A DNA stretch of 64,000 nt from Todiramphus chloris collaris. Its lineage: Eukaryota > Chordata > Aves > Coraciiformes > Alcedinidae. Position numbers and translations under genes: made by a program. The stretch's first letter is position 1; each line of letters begins with the position of its first letter. Shown here piece after piece: positions 52,975 through 64,000 of this stretch. Location: NCBI GenBank assembly GCA_025345505.1, contig JANVCC010000040.1, forward strand, positions 12,120,023 through 12,184,022, read 5' to 3'. A model generated the notes under the pieces. The model saw only the letters and a list, made by a program, of their open reading frames with translations, searched no databases and was not told the origin of the DNA.

Positions 52975-53500
52975 TCACAGAATCACAGAACATTATGGGT
53001 TGGAAGGGACCTCAAAAGATCATCTCCTCCAACCTCCCTGCTAGAGCAGGATGACCTAGGTCAGGTCACTAAGGAACACATCCAGGTGGGTTTTGAACAT
53101 CTCCAGACAAGGAGACTGCACAACCTCCCTGGGCAGCCTGTTCCCAGGGAACAGGCTCTGGCACCCTCACCATGAAAAAGTTTTCCTTTATGCTTCTGCA
53201 AAACTTCCTATGCTCCAGCTTGTACCCATTATCCCTTCTCCTATCACTGCATGTCACTGAGAAGAGTCTGGCTCCATCCTCCTGACACTTGCTCTTTACA
53301 TATTTATAGACATTAATAAGGTCACCCCTCAGTCTCCTTTTCTCCTGGCTAAAAAGACCCAGCTCTCTCAGCCTCTCCTCATAAAGGAGATGCTCCACTC
53401 CCTTTAATCATCTTAGTGCCTCTGTGCTGGACTCTCTCCAGTAGCTCCCTGTCTTTCTTGAACTGGGGTGCCCAGAACTGGATACTTCATCCTTTATTGG
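52975..53500 (-). mobile_element. CR1 LINE 3' end, antisense, inserted into the older CR1
   Basis: Begins with the reverse-complement tail CACAGAATCACAGAACATTA and TTGGAAGGGACCTC, then runs through the 3' untranslated part and the end of ORF2 (minus-strand frame 53398-53069, with EERLRELGLFSQEKRRLRGD) to about 53490, where similarity to CR1 fades. It sits within the ORF2 linker of the plus-strand copy: text before it (ISNKMRAMENL) and after it (KAEVLNAFFASVFN) belong to the same element. It is therefore younger than its host copy. A 9-base palindrome with a one-base centre (CCTGTTCCC A GGGAACAGG, 53137-53155) appears in place of the usual text and looks like a small local duplication. Confidence 0.9.
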
Positions 53501-53520
53501 ATGGGGGGGCGGGAAGTGGT

Positions 53521-53625
53521 GCCAAAGGCTGAAGTACTGAATGCCTTCTTTGCCTCAGTCTTTAATAGTTAGACCAGTTGTTCTCCAGGTATCCAGCCCC
53601 CTGAGCTGGCAGACAGGGCCTAACA
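53521..53625 (+). mobile_element. CR1 LINE, old copy (right part, ORF2 continuation)
   Basis: KAEVLNAFFASVFN at 53525-53566 followed by a stop, then text equivalent to CSPGIQPPELADR at about 53580-53619, continues the ORF2 linker of the element broken at 52974. Similarity ends near 53625, so the reverse transcriptase domain itself is absent. Confidence 0.82.
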
Positions 53626-53629
53626 AAAA

Positions 53630-56600
53630 CGCAGCAGCTGTATTTTGCTGCTGGTAAATGTGCTTCCACTTCAGCTTCCTTAAGCAGTACTCCAGCAGCA
53701 CACAGGAATCACATCACAGAACGTTACAGAATAACTACACAACAAAATGTACCAGTCATGTCATTGTGTGCAGAAGTATACATAACTGATTTCCAGCCTG
53801 TTTTTTGCACTTTCACCATTACAAAAAAAAACCCCAACTAATCAGATCTTTCCCTCCATCTTATGTGAGGATGTCAAGTCAAGTTTAATCACATAAAACA
53901 TCCTGATCCCTTACTTCTCTACTCTACTAGAAATCTGGATCGTTTTTCTGTTTGTTTTAGGTCTAAGATTTAATCAGCCTGCATGCAAACGCATACTCTA
54001 TGTCTGTGACTCACAACCTGCATAGTAATAGAATAGTGAACAACATTCAAGACATCACACTGTTTCAGTGATGCTGAACCCCCCCCACAATCCCTTGCTG
54101 GGAAAATGTACCAACAGTGCTATCTAGAACATGGAGCATTATGACAGTAAATTATGAGGAAATGAAGCGGCAAAAGACTACAAAACTACTCATGCCTGTT
54201 AAAGGGACTACTGACCAGAAATACTCATTGACTACATACCCTTTGGAGCTAAATGAGAGCCTCTGGCCATGCAAAAGAGATAACGACCACTTTCTCTTAC
54301 CAATATCCTCTGTATTTCACATCTAATACATTACTTTGCCAATTATCTAACTGAATGGCATGAACACAGAACTAATTTTTTTCCAACCTTTTGTTTCTGT
54401 TTTTTTCTGTTTCAGACCTGAAGAGAGACTCTGCCTGCACGCATCTCATTTTTTTCAGTTGTATCAATTGTTTTAATAAAAGCACACCACCTAGTTCCCC
54501 ACAAACCTTGTTTCAGTAATACCTTCAGATCTTTCTGTTACACAACAACCACCATAAAAGCAGAATGGCACCGTGAGGCCCTTCATCCCTCCTCACCCAC
54601 CATGCCCTAGACTGCGGTCTGTTCACTGCTCAGAAGAAATACAACAGAGCAGCACGTGGGCTAGGACAGACCCAGACCACACGAGGAAATCCTTTGTATC
54701 TGACATTGTCTAGATCTATACTTCCCAGCGTCCAACTGAAAAGAAATAAAGTTGCTGTGGGAAAAGAAGTGTCACGATCAGATATCATTTTACTGGAGAG
54801 AGGCTCAAGCAAAAGACCTTGCACAAGCACGAGCTACATGTAACATCCTGGCACGGTGAAGGAAAACACGTGATGCTACTGCTGGTATGAATTACACCAC
54901 CACTTAAATACTGCTTCTTGAGCATAACTGAACACGTGTGATGGCATCATAATAAATTAAAATTGTTTATGACCTCCATTTGGACCAAACACTTCTACCT
55001 TACTCGCTACATGCATGGCTGAACAAATTTTTCTACGACTGCTGGTGTTACATGGTAGAAGAAATAGCCAACTCTCATTCAAAGGAAACAAAGAGAAAAT
55101 ACCAGCAGAAGCACCTTATAATTTGGGTCTGAGTCATACAGATTTCATAACAGCTACTGAAAATACTCTTTGATTCCTATCACTGTCAACTCAGTAAGTG
55201 ATAATAACTAATACCTCAGTTGTTATTTGTTTATATAGTAAATGTTTAGTTTTCTCTATTTCATAAAATAAGTGTTAATATGTTATGAAATCAGTCATTT
55301 CATGAATGAATAGAAATCAGTACTTTTGTAAATTTTGCTTGACACAACTAAAATAGGAGATAATCAGTATGTTCCTGGTTATTTGGGAATACTAATTTCA
55401 AAGGACATGTAATCCTCCCTCCCCTCACCCTCCCCACCCCCTGCCTTTTATTGGCTTGTAAAATCATAGAGGAATATGCATTAAAATGGTATTGCAAAAC
55501 TCAGACTTCTGGGGCATCAACTTGTACTACTCTCTGTTTGGTCTATTTCTGCTCAGAATGTTTTCTCCAACTATAGCTCTAAACACAGCCACACAATCTG
55601 AGGCCTTTTAAGACTGTCATCAGTACACCAAACAATTCCACAAGTATCTCCCACTGAAGATTTAGTTTTTATAACGGCAGTCAACTCGTGACCTTCATCT
55701 GTGCCTAAGTGGCAGCCAGTGCACGTGAACCTCCCATGGCTCAACATTAGGGAAGGAAAGAATAACTTACATACAAGGGGCAGGTTTGCCTGACATGATT
55801 TTTCCCTGTAACGTGGGCTGAGAGCTCCTTCACATTGTACAGATGCATTCTGCTTGCAAAGACAAAGGCCAGCTTCCAGGAGAGAGCTGTGCAGCTCGTA
55901 AAGGATTTTCTTCACTGCTACATAATTTAAGTTCTCTACATGAAGTATAAATCTGCACTGAGTCGATAGAGTACACAGCTTCACAGAGCATAAAAAAAGA
56001 ATACTGGGCAACACAGTTAAAAACTGAATAAAATCTAGTTTTACTGCCCAGTCTGAATTAATATGCAACATTCACGCCTTCGGTATACCCTTGAGCATCC
56101 AGTACTTCTCTGAGCCACAGCTTTGAAGATGTGTTGGTTTCCTATGCTATAACTTGACCTATATTCAGGCTGACTTCTATTCTGAGATGATTTCTGCTGT
56201 GAATTCAATTCCAGATGCTATATACATTGCTTTGCTACACCTGTGATACAGATGCCAAAAAGCAGAAGGATGTCAACAAATTAAAAGGCCACTGATGTAA
56301 TTTTCTCATAAATGGAGCTCATCAAAAACCATGCTTTTAATTGTGAGCTGATCTTGGCACGAGCATATTTCCTAGATAATGTGGAAGCACAGAGCAAAAT
56401 CTAGAAAGCTCCCGAAATCCATTTGTTGCTATGCCAGAGGCCAAAGACCTGCTGACTTGCCTGCAGCTGAGCTTGATCTGTGTCATGTGCCAAGGACGCC
56501 TAAAACTCTTTTGAATGGGGAAAGCTTCCACAAGAAGGAAAAATAAGCCTGCAAGAGATGACCAAAAAATGAAGGAGGGGAGGGGAGTTATTAACGAACA

Positions 56601-59600
56601 AAGTTCCAAGATGAAAACAGAAAAATGGCTCCCTGTCTCTTCGAGAATGAAAAAGAGAGACAAAAGGTCTTACGTCTTAACACCTTCTCGTGTTTACTCA
56701 TGTTCTCATCTACAATTTCTGCAGCAAAACTTCAGTTTTCATATTTATAGTGCATAGATCTTAAAGGATTAGGCCCTACCCTACTAGTAACACCTGACGA
56801 TTCATTAAATGCTTCAAACTGATCAAGTGGAACAGTCATAAACTATAACAGAACACCAAACTTGAGAAACAAAATTGTAAAGCCTTCCGAGTCTATAAAA
56901 TCAGCTGAAAGACCCCTAGAGAAATCTGGAGACTTCCATTTGTGCATGTCTAGAAGAGACTCATGATAAACAGTTAACTTTACACCAACAATTACCACAG
57001 TGGTGACAACGCAAGGAACGGCAGGGGAACTGCTATAGAAGCAATGCCCTAACAACAGTAGATGATAACTGCGCAGTCCCTACTTCCTGCCTGCGTATGT
57101 GCGAGTCCTGCTTACAACGTGAGTCAAGAGGGGTTCTTATGAAACAGTTCCATGCTCCATCTATACTCTGACTCAAGCAAGTGAGTGGATAAGGAAAAGG
57201 GTGGGCAGTTCCAAGAAAGTCTGGTTTACTATCTGCCCGTGGTGGATCAGAATATAGAGTACAATTGCACCAAAAAGGCTTGGCGTGGCATATCACAGCA
57301 TCCTCAGAACGCTCTTCTCGGCACACCATCGGCTCTCATCAGACACAGGAGACTGGTTTGGATGAACCTTTGGTACGAAGCAGAACAGCTGTTCCTGTCT
57401 TCATCCCTGCCACACCACTAACAGAGAACTCTTACTGAAGCAAGGACTAAAAAAAAATGTGGTAGATGTAATACACTGATTAGAACACTGAGAACAGCAA
57501 GAACTTGACATGATTGACTCTTTAAGTCACAGTATTTTAAGTAAATTGTTAAAAAGTGCCAGAAATGTTCAAAAAAAGCATATGCATATTAAAAGGTCTA
57601 TAAAAAGCAAAGATGATGTTACATCAGAAATGATTAAAACTTCATAAAAAAAATGTATGCAAATGCTCATTTTAGTTTTGGTGTTAAGACAACTGTTTCA
57701 CGGTTCTGAGACACCACCAGATCATACTCTAAATAGCAAGACGTGGCTTTTTATGTATGTTCACTCTCTTAAAAATATCCATCATAACTAACTTACTGCA
57801 TTTACAAATAAACAAAATTTAATAACAACTTTCAATATTTTGCTCCTGTATCTTTTTTTCCTTTAGAACATACAGATTTTGATTGTATGGGAACTCAGTT
57901 GAGACTGTGTCATTTCTTCCATTCATCTGACTAAAAGCACTGGTGAATTATCTGGCAGTTATTTGAAATGTTCTTCAACTTCAGGAAGTCAGAGACACAC
58001 TGGAGCAAAAGCTTTCCTGTAAGCAGTTTCTGACAAAGTGAAAAAGGTAGTTACAAAAAAAAGAGTGTTAAATATTTTTACTTTTTACATTTTTCAGCCA
58101 ACCAGCTTACTACACGCAGTATCATTTTTTTGACATTCTCCTATGACAATTGCAGAAGCAACTCAAAAACTTTGAATTTATCAGCCAACTCTCTTTTACA
58201 ATAATCTGATTCTTTCTTCTGAAACTTGGAATGAAATGGTGCAATTTGAGATTCTGAATACCTAAAAAAAAAAACCTCTGAAAGCCGCCAGGAATAGATA
58301 TGAACTATGCGATACGATGGAGTCACCACACACATTTCCTGGAAAGTGCTCGTCTTAACGCACACCACCAAAAGCATGACATTTCAGGGGTCCAATCTTG
58401 GAAAAACCCCACAGAGACTATCTTATAAATGCTCAAATTGTTCCTCATTCCCTGAACCTCGTGGTTTCTTTTCTTAGGGTTTTTAAAAATACACTTCCTC
58501 TCCCTGTGACTCAGTACCCCACCTTTCTTTCTTTTCCCCAAAATACCCCATTTGTCTCCATTAAAACTACTTACTGACTTCAACAGCAAGACGTTTGGCT
58601 CCCCGATAGAATTTTATCTAACCTTAGTCATGAGAGATTTTTCTGCTGATTAAGGTTTCAAAGTAACCAAGTAACTATAAGAATGTAAAGCAATACTGTA
58701 CTGTCACATGAGGTTTTTTTTAGTATAAAGGATATGACTGCAGTTATGTAATGCCCAAGTCATAAAGCACGTTTTAAGCACTCTGTTGCCCAGCTTATCT
58801 CTATCTTACCACCTAGTTTTCTAGGTGATTTTCTGTTAACCAAATCCACAGAACAGTAAATGACATTAACCAGCACATGTTCATAGCAAAAACCAAAAGT
58901 GAGGAGAAACACACAGTACTATGAAATTAATTTTAAAAATGTTTCCCAGTTTGATAAGAGTTAGCCAAAGCCATTCTGCTATCACAGGTAACATCTGATT
59001 CAAGGCCTAAGTAGCTCCCAACATGTTTTCTGATATTCACCAAAATGGAAACATTCCTTTATGCTTGTCAAGAAGTCCTTCAAGAGCAAAGAAAGGATAT
59101 TCATTAAATACTTTCAACATCTGCTGATGTATAAAGCTCCCAAGACAAAAATAGATGTTTACCACAAGGGTAGCAGGAAGAAAACGTTAGTCCAGGATAA
59201 GCCACCCAACATTAAAGACACATAGGCATTTCTCTCACATACCGTACTGAAATAACATCCATCCAAAATCAATTTGCAGTCCCACGTGTCTGGAGCCAAG
59301 TGCCACACTCAGGTAGCTCTAAACGCCATGAAGTGTCCTACCTGCATTCAGGCTGTACACAGCACCTCTGGGAGACAGGGACTGCAGGAGTGGAGGGCAG
59401 ACAAGCAACACCTGGCCACCATCAGCCTTCCTTCCCCCAGCTGTGGAAGGACACGGTCAGTGAGAGCAATCACTGCCCCATGGCAGGGACACCTGCTCAG
59501 GGAAACCATCTCCACCCCGCTCAACGGGTGCCACCTGTGCGGGCCTGGCTGGGTCCTGCACTGGGGGGAGAACACACACCTCTCCCTGCCTACAGGTCTT

Positions 59601-59655
59601 ATAACAGGTCACGGAATTCTGTAGCCATGAAGTGCTTTGTGATGTCACACTGAGC
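53630..59655. other. Stretch without recognisable genes
   Basis: AT-rich to about 59.2 kb, then GC rises slightly at 59.27-59.65 kb, where several frames stay open for 75-117 codons without a recognised domain. The minus-strand 166-codon frame at 55571-56071 is cysteine-rich and matches no family that I know. No RNA gene recognised. Confidence 0.5.
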
Positions 59656-59660
59656 AACCC

Positions 59661-59768
59661 CATAGAATCATAGAATGTCAAGGGCTGGAAGGGACCTCGA
59701 GAGATCATCTAGTCCAACCCCCCTGCCCGAGCAGGATCACCTAGACCAGGTCACACAGGGCATCACAC
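59661..59768 (-). mobile_element. CR1 LINE 3'-end fragment, antisense
   Basis: CATAGAATCATAGAATGTCA, then GGCTGGAAGGGACCTCGAGA, GATCATCTAGTCCAACCCCC and AGGATCACCTAGACCAGGTC are the near-consensus reverse complement of a CR1 3' end. It is truncated after about 108 bases and lies 0.4 kb from the CpG island. Confidence 0.93.
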
Positions 59769-60164
59769 GCACCTTCCTACCAAGATGAGGTATGCCGAGA
59801 TGTACTGCATTTATCTCTACAGATGGAGTGAACCGAATGACTGAGCCTGCCAAACCACAACTGCATTAAACACCTAACGCACTTAGGAGTTCTGTTTGGA
59901 CACCCGATATTAACTAAAGCAGCAAGGAAGGCGGACGCTGCTGCTCAGGCTGTTCAGCTACACACAGCGCTCTGCCCCCACCGCAGGACAGCTGAAGTTT
60001 CCGCAGCTGTGGAGTGGCCCCAACGCGCAGAGCTGGGAGGCTGGAGCTTCCACTCCAGATACTGCCATCCCTACCGTGCTGCTCACTGAGGCACTGAAAC
60101 TCGGGTTTAGAGGGAGCCTCTCCCGATAAAGGTGCTCGGCGCAAAACAAACCCCACAAAAAGAA

Positions 60165-61075
60165 AGCTCCCTCTCGTCCCGACCCTGGGTCCCGGGGAGC
60201 CGCGGCAGCGCCGGCCCCGCCTTCCGCTCCCCTCCCCGGCCCCGCCTGCCTGAGCCCGGCACCTCTTTCAACACCGAGAACCGGGAGGACAAAACCAGCG
60301 CTAGTAAATACAGAAATAAAGCCCGAGTTTTGCGCTGGTTGTGCGGGTTTCTCTGATCAGGTATTCTGGCAGTTTGAGGGTTTGGTTGCGGTCTGGAGTT
60401 CAGGGAGGGGGTTGCTGCGGTTGTCGCGTTCACTCCGGGAAGCACAAAGTGCAAGAGCCTCGCTCCCCGGGAACCCCCGGCGCTCCCCGACCGCAGCGGA
60501 GCCGAGCGGCTCCCCGCCCCAGCCGCTCCCGACCCCCCTTCCTTCTCCCGTCACCTCGGGCGGCCCCGCCGCGCTCACCCGTCAGCCGGAGCGGAGCCCT
60601 GCGGGGTTGCCGGTGCCGTCCCGTCCCGTCCGTCCCGGCTGTCCTGTCCCGTCCCGTCCCGTCCCCCTGCGCTGCTCGGGAGGGGCGCGAGCGGGGCCCG
60701 TTGCGGGCGGCCGTTGGGCGCGAGGCGCGGGGGGGGTGGGGGCGGTGTCCGCCCACGGCCTCTCCCCGAGCGGCACCTGCGGTCCCCGCGCGCCCGCAGC
60801 CCGGGCGCTGCCCTGCGGGGAGGCTGGCGGGGGGCAGGCGCCGCGGAGCGCTGCCCCCGAGGGAGCACCCACCTGAGCGGGGCTCGGGCGCCCAGGCTGT
60901 CCCTGGGGCAGGCAGGAGACAATGAGCGTCCTGTGGCACCGGCAGGTGCAGGGTTCTTGCCGGGCGAGGGCCTGGCCCCAGCGAGGGAGAGGAACGGCAG
61001 CAACCCCTGGGCAGCAGCAGCCGCGTGAGGCCGGAGCCGACGGGGAGCGGAATTGTGCGCACCTGCCAGGGCAGC
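60165..61075. promoter_or_regulatory. CpG island, likely promoter
   Basis: About 900 bases, very GC-rich with dense CpG, against AT-rich flanks. GC boxes (CCCCGCC) lie near 60215-60245, and GGCGCGAGGCGCGGGGGGGG is near 60717-60737. No TATA box was seen, as is usual for island promoters. Minus-strand donor-like sites are frequent, for example G/GTGAGCG at about 60576 and CAG/GTGGGTG near 60868. Plus-strand donors are weaker (CAG/GTGCAG near 60945; AAAG/GTCAGG near 61090). Direction cannot be fixed, but minus would match the candidate exon 12 kb away. The long frames here (up to 276 codons on minus) are a by-product of high GC, are proline/arginine/glycine-rich and overlap each other in several frames, so no protein is called. 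Confidence 0.8.
60617..60666 (+). repeat. GTCCC pentanucleotide repeat in the CpG island
   Basis: About nine units of GTCCC with two imperfect ones (CGTCCCGGCT and GTCCT), directly visible. It lies inside the promoter-type island and could vary in length between individuals. Confidence 0.85.
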
Positions 61076-62627
61076 CCTTCGGAGGAAAGGTCAGGGGAGA
61101 GAAGAAGAGTGTTTGATAGGAACCCGAACTGACAACGCCTGGCCGGAGGAAGGGCTCCAGCAGGAGAGCAGAGAGCTCCTTTGGATGCCAGTCCTGGCTG
61201 CGATGTGCAGCGAATGCCTGACGAGCTCGGCAGGGCTTGCTGATCAAAAAGAGATGCCAAAGGGCCAACGCTAATGGCAGTTCTGTCTCGACACAGCCCT
61301 CAGCGTGACAAGGCTGATGCTGTGGGTGCCTGAAGAAACAGATCGTTTATTTTCTTAGCGAGCCAGGTACAGAGGGTGAGCTCTGCTCATGCATAAACCC
61401 CAGAATTAGCACAGCTGATCGCTGCTAGTAATGTGAACAATTAAAGTGTATAGTTTTTGCTTTAGATAAACAATTTTAAACACGGGATTACAGTGAATTT
61501 TTAACTACGCCACCTCCACTGAATGAAAATAATTAATTTTTACTGCAGTCCGATCAGAACTGAAAGCTTTCCATTAGGTTACAATCAAATCAAACCTTAT
61601 TAAAATTTAGTTGCCCTGTTAGCCTCTCTATTACAGTTCATCAAGACCAAAACCAAAACCCCCACATTAAAAAGCACACGAAATAAGAGTAGGAAATTGA
61701 ACAACAGAGGGAGACAGGGACACGCCGAATCACTACATATTCCAAAGAATATGCAAACATGGAAATGTTTTTGCTCTGGCTACAAAGACCTCACTCAATA
61801 TTTGACTCTTGCAGTCTTTAGGCAAAGCACTTGGAATCTCACCTCAGCAGGTTCCCCTACGGCCTCAAAGTGCATTGAACTTAGCACCTCCCTCAGTTGT
61901 ATCTCTCATGCTTTCAAGGCACGCATATCCCCCAGATTCTAAACGTGCTACATACCATCCACTGTATGCTGATGGCTCTCATGTATATGGGCCATAAGGG
62001 ACAGGAGCGTGCTCTCTTTTCCAGTGCAAACAGGCATTGCCATTGCATCACCTACACGTTCCCAGGACAGGATCGTTATTCTAGGTAGTAAAATAAAAAA
62101 AACTGAAACCAATCAACCAACAAACCAACAAATGACCAACCCTTCTTGGAAAAGGCAGAAATGAGAGTCCCACCTGAACTTCCACCTCTCAGTCTGTCTG
62201 CACAGGTGACAGATGCTACCTACTCCCATACCACGCTCACCAAGGGGAAAAGGAGGCTGCATCTATTTCGTTTATTAAGTGGATAATGACTCCATATGCT
62301 GTCCTGCAGCCAAACAGCAAATAAAAATTATACTGTCCAGGCCAAATAACTTCCTTGGAATCTAGACACATTACTATGCATAATTCCCTTCTTAATGGTT
62401 ATAAACAGACCAGAGCAATATACAAAAAAATAACATTCTGCACAGAAGCATGATTATAATCAACTACGTCTGACATTTCTGTGCCATTTGGGTTAACTTT
62501 CAACAGCATTCTAACATAGCTTTTCATTTTTCAGGTAATATCTTGCTTCAGTAATTTTATTTCAAAGTAGAAAACAGCACCTAAGGTTACGACTACTAAT
62601 ACAGTTACAGAAGGCATCCCAAAGACA

Positions 62628-62642
62628 AATATATATATATAT
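62628..62642. repeat. (AT)n microsatellite
   Basis: About seven AT units, directly visible. Confidence 0.8.
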
Positions 62643-63732
62643 TTGCAATAGGGACCCCCCAAAAAACCCACAGGGCTAGTACTGACAACTTATTTCATGT
62701 GTGATGACTAGAAAATACAATGTAAACAGTAACATTTTTGTTGTTCAGAACTCCTGGGAGTCGGGTGGTTAAAGCATGCAAAATCCATGACTGAAGTAGC
62801 TTTGGAGATCAAATCGCATCTCAGTTTGTGATTCACTGCTGGAACCTGGGACAGACAATTATCTTTGATGTGGTCAGTTTTTCCTGTTTACATCATGGTG
62901 GTAATGATACCTCATAGGACCCATTTAAGGGTTTAATAGATAATGTATACACAAAATGTTCACGTTGCTAATTATGATTATTTAGCTAAGTGTTAACCTA
63001 ATGCATATGTAAGAAAACAATATTAATGTATTCTCAAATATGATTATGATTATAATTATTATTGCTGCCACATGCACCAGTGCAATCGCTCCTCGCCCGC
63101 CAAGGCGTGGTGTTTGTATGACATTAGGGTACCTGACAGGAAAGGCATGACCCGGTGCCTTACAAGTCATCGTGCGTGGAAACTACCCTAGAAAAGGAAA
63201 TGCTGGAGGGAAAACGTGCTAGCAAGCACAGTTCTGAAGTGCCTTAAAAAGCCCCATTTAGAGTCAGCCCGAATCATTTAGACCTATCATCGTGACTTGC
63301 TAGCTCTGCTGTTGGGCAGCAGCAGGGCTGGTGAGGTCAAGGAGAACAGCAGGAGTGCAAGCACCGACAACCATGGAAGCAGCTGCAGCAATACTCAGAG
63401 AGAGGAAGAACTGAGGAGGTAGCAGGAGTCCTGCTGAAAATGGGAGGACGCCGAGAGATATGGGGAAAGAAATGTCATTGCTGGTTTTCTCAGGTGATGT
63501 TTCACCCCAAAAAGATTGGGACCCACTGCACCTGGTATGGTCCTTCTCAAGGTTTTATTCCCGCAACTATGAATACACCGGAGATGCGAATAATTGAGAA
63601 GACTTTAGAAGGCTCTGGGGAAAAAAGAAAAAATCCTGTAAACAAGATTGAGCAACAAGTCTTGGAAAAAATCCTTTTGTTCGCAGCACAATGCTCCTAA
63701 AATCTGCTTCTTCAGAACAGTGTTCATTTAAG

Positions 63733-63770
63733 AAAAAAAAAAAAAAAAAAAAAAGAAAGAAAGAGATAGA
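63733..63770 (+). repeat. A22 tract followed by GAAA units
   Basis: Twenty-two A residues, then GAAAGAAAGAGA. No retroposed body was recognised to its left. Confidence 0.88.
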
Positions 63771-64000
63771 TGAGGGGAAAACCAAGAACCCATTTTAAGG
63801 AAGATGCACTTCAAAATCATTTTCTTCCTCTTCAGAGTTTTTGTACCTATGCTGGGAGGTACGTCGCCCACACTCCTCAACACTGGAGGTTCTTAGGCTT
63901 CACCGTTTGCGTGGTTTTCACACTAGCTGAAATAGCATTTCCTAACAGCGCCAGCACAACATTGTGAATTTTGTAGAAAGAAATAATAGTTTCCACTGAT

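Larger units (their letters stand above)
61100..64000. other. No gene recognised to the right of the CpG island
   Basis: Frames reach only about 86 codons (63440-63700, plus), with no recognised domain. Simple tracts occur near 62093-62140 (A/C-rich) and are otherwise listed separately. If the island drives a plus-strand transcript, its first intron would lie here. Confidence 0.45.

Noticed and set aside
55571-56071. Minus-strand frame of 166 codons
   Set aside because: Composition typical of chance frames, no domain recognised, no gene context.
59274-59653. Plus-strand frames of 116-117 codons
   Set aside because: Two overlapping frames are equally long and the region has moderately high GC; no domain or splice structure seen.
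60430-61260. Minus-strand frame of 276 codons and overlapping plus-strand frames of 164-194 codons in the CpG island
   Set aside because: Several frames on both strands stay open together because stop codons are rare in GC-rich DNA; the translations are P/R/G-rich with no domain.
1-64000. CRISPR arrays, prokaryotic operons, rRNA genes
   Set aside because: No spaced direct repeats, no dense coding and no rRNA-like text were found; the window is eukaryotic.

Overview
This window reads as vertebrate nuclear DNA, most likely avian. The main evidence is a set of CR1 LINE copies whose 3' ends carry the bird-type tail (repeats of ATTCTGTG/GATTCTGTGA, or the reverse complement TCACAGAATCACAGAA), plus one LTR fragment that resembles bird ERV-L LTRs. 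No bacterial-style operon, CRISPR array, rRNA or tRNA was found. Almost all open reading frames are short, AT-rich and unlike any protein I recognise, so most of the window is best read as intronic or intergenic DNA.

Only one protein-coding exon is proposed. It is a short first coding exon on the minus strand at about 48.2 kb (start codon at 48250, splice donor at 48204/48203). Its 15-residue N-terminus (MLHTANKGRKPSTEA) and phase-1 splice recall an alternative short N-terminus of teneurin-2 (TENM2). That assignment is from memory and has not been checked. A promoter-like block with a CRE-like site and TATA-like motifs lies just upstream. If it is right, bases 1-48 kb are a long intron of a minus-strand gene, and the region to the right is upstream DNA or an earlier intron.

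Layout: 0-4 kb, AT-rich with a G16 tract; 3.95-4.4 kb, ERV LTR fragment followed by a CR1 tail; 5-16.6 kb, AT-rich, no gene; 16.6-17.3 kb, two CR1 fragments in opposite orientation; 21.45-21.9 kb, another CR1 3' end; 22-31 kb, AT-rich, with a possible conserved block at 26.2 kb and a protein-like open frame at 27.1 kb; 31.1-31.3 kb, an isolated CpG-rich patch; 31.3-48 kb, AT-rich with homopolymer tracts; 48.2-48.7 kb, the candidate exon and promoter; 51.2-53.6 kb, an old CR1 retaining parts of ORF1 (SGNH/GDSL esterase) and ORF2, interrupted by a younger CR1 in the opposite orientation; 59.66 kb, a CR1 tail; 60.16-61.1 kb, a strong CpG island with GC boxes and a GTCCC repeat; 61.1-64 kb, AT-rich with no gene recognised.

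The CpG island is the clearest promoter-type feature, but neither its transcript nor its direction can be settled from sequence alone. No novel multi-gene system was found. The observations most worth checking are the alternative first exon, the CpG island, the nested CR1 and the isolated CpG patch at 31 kb.
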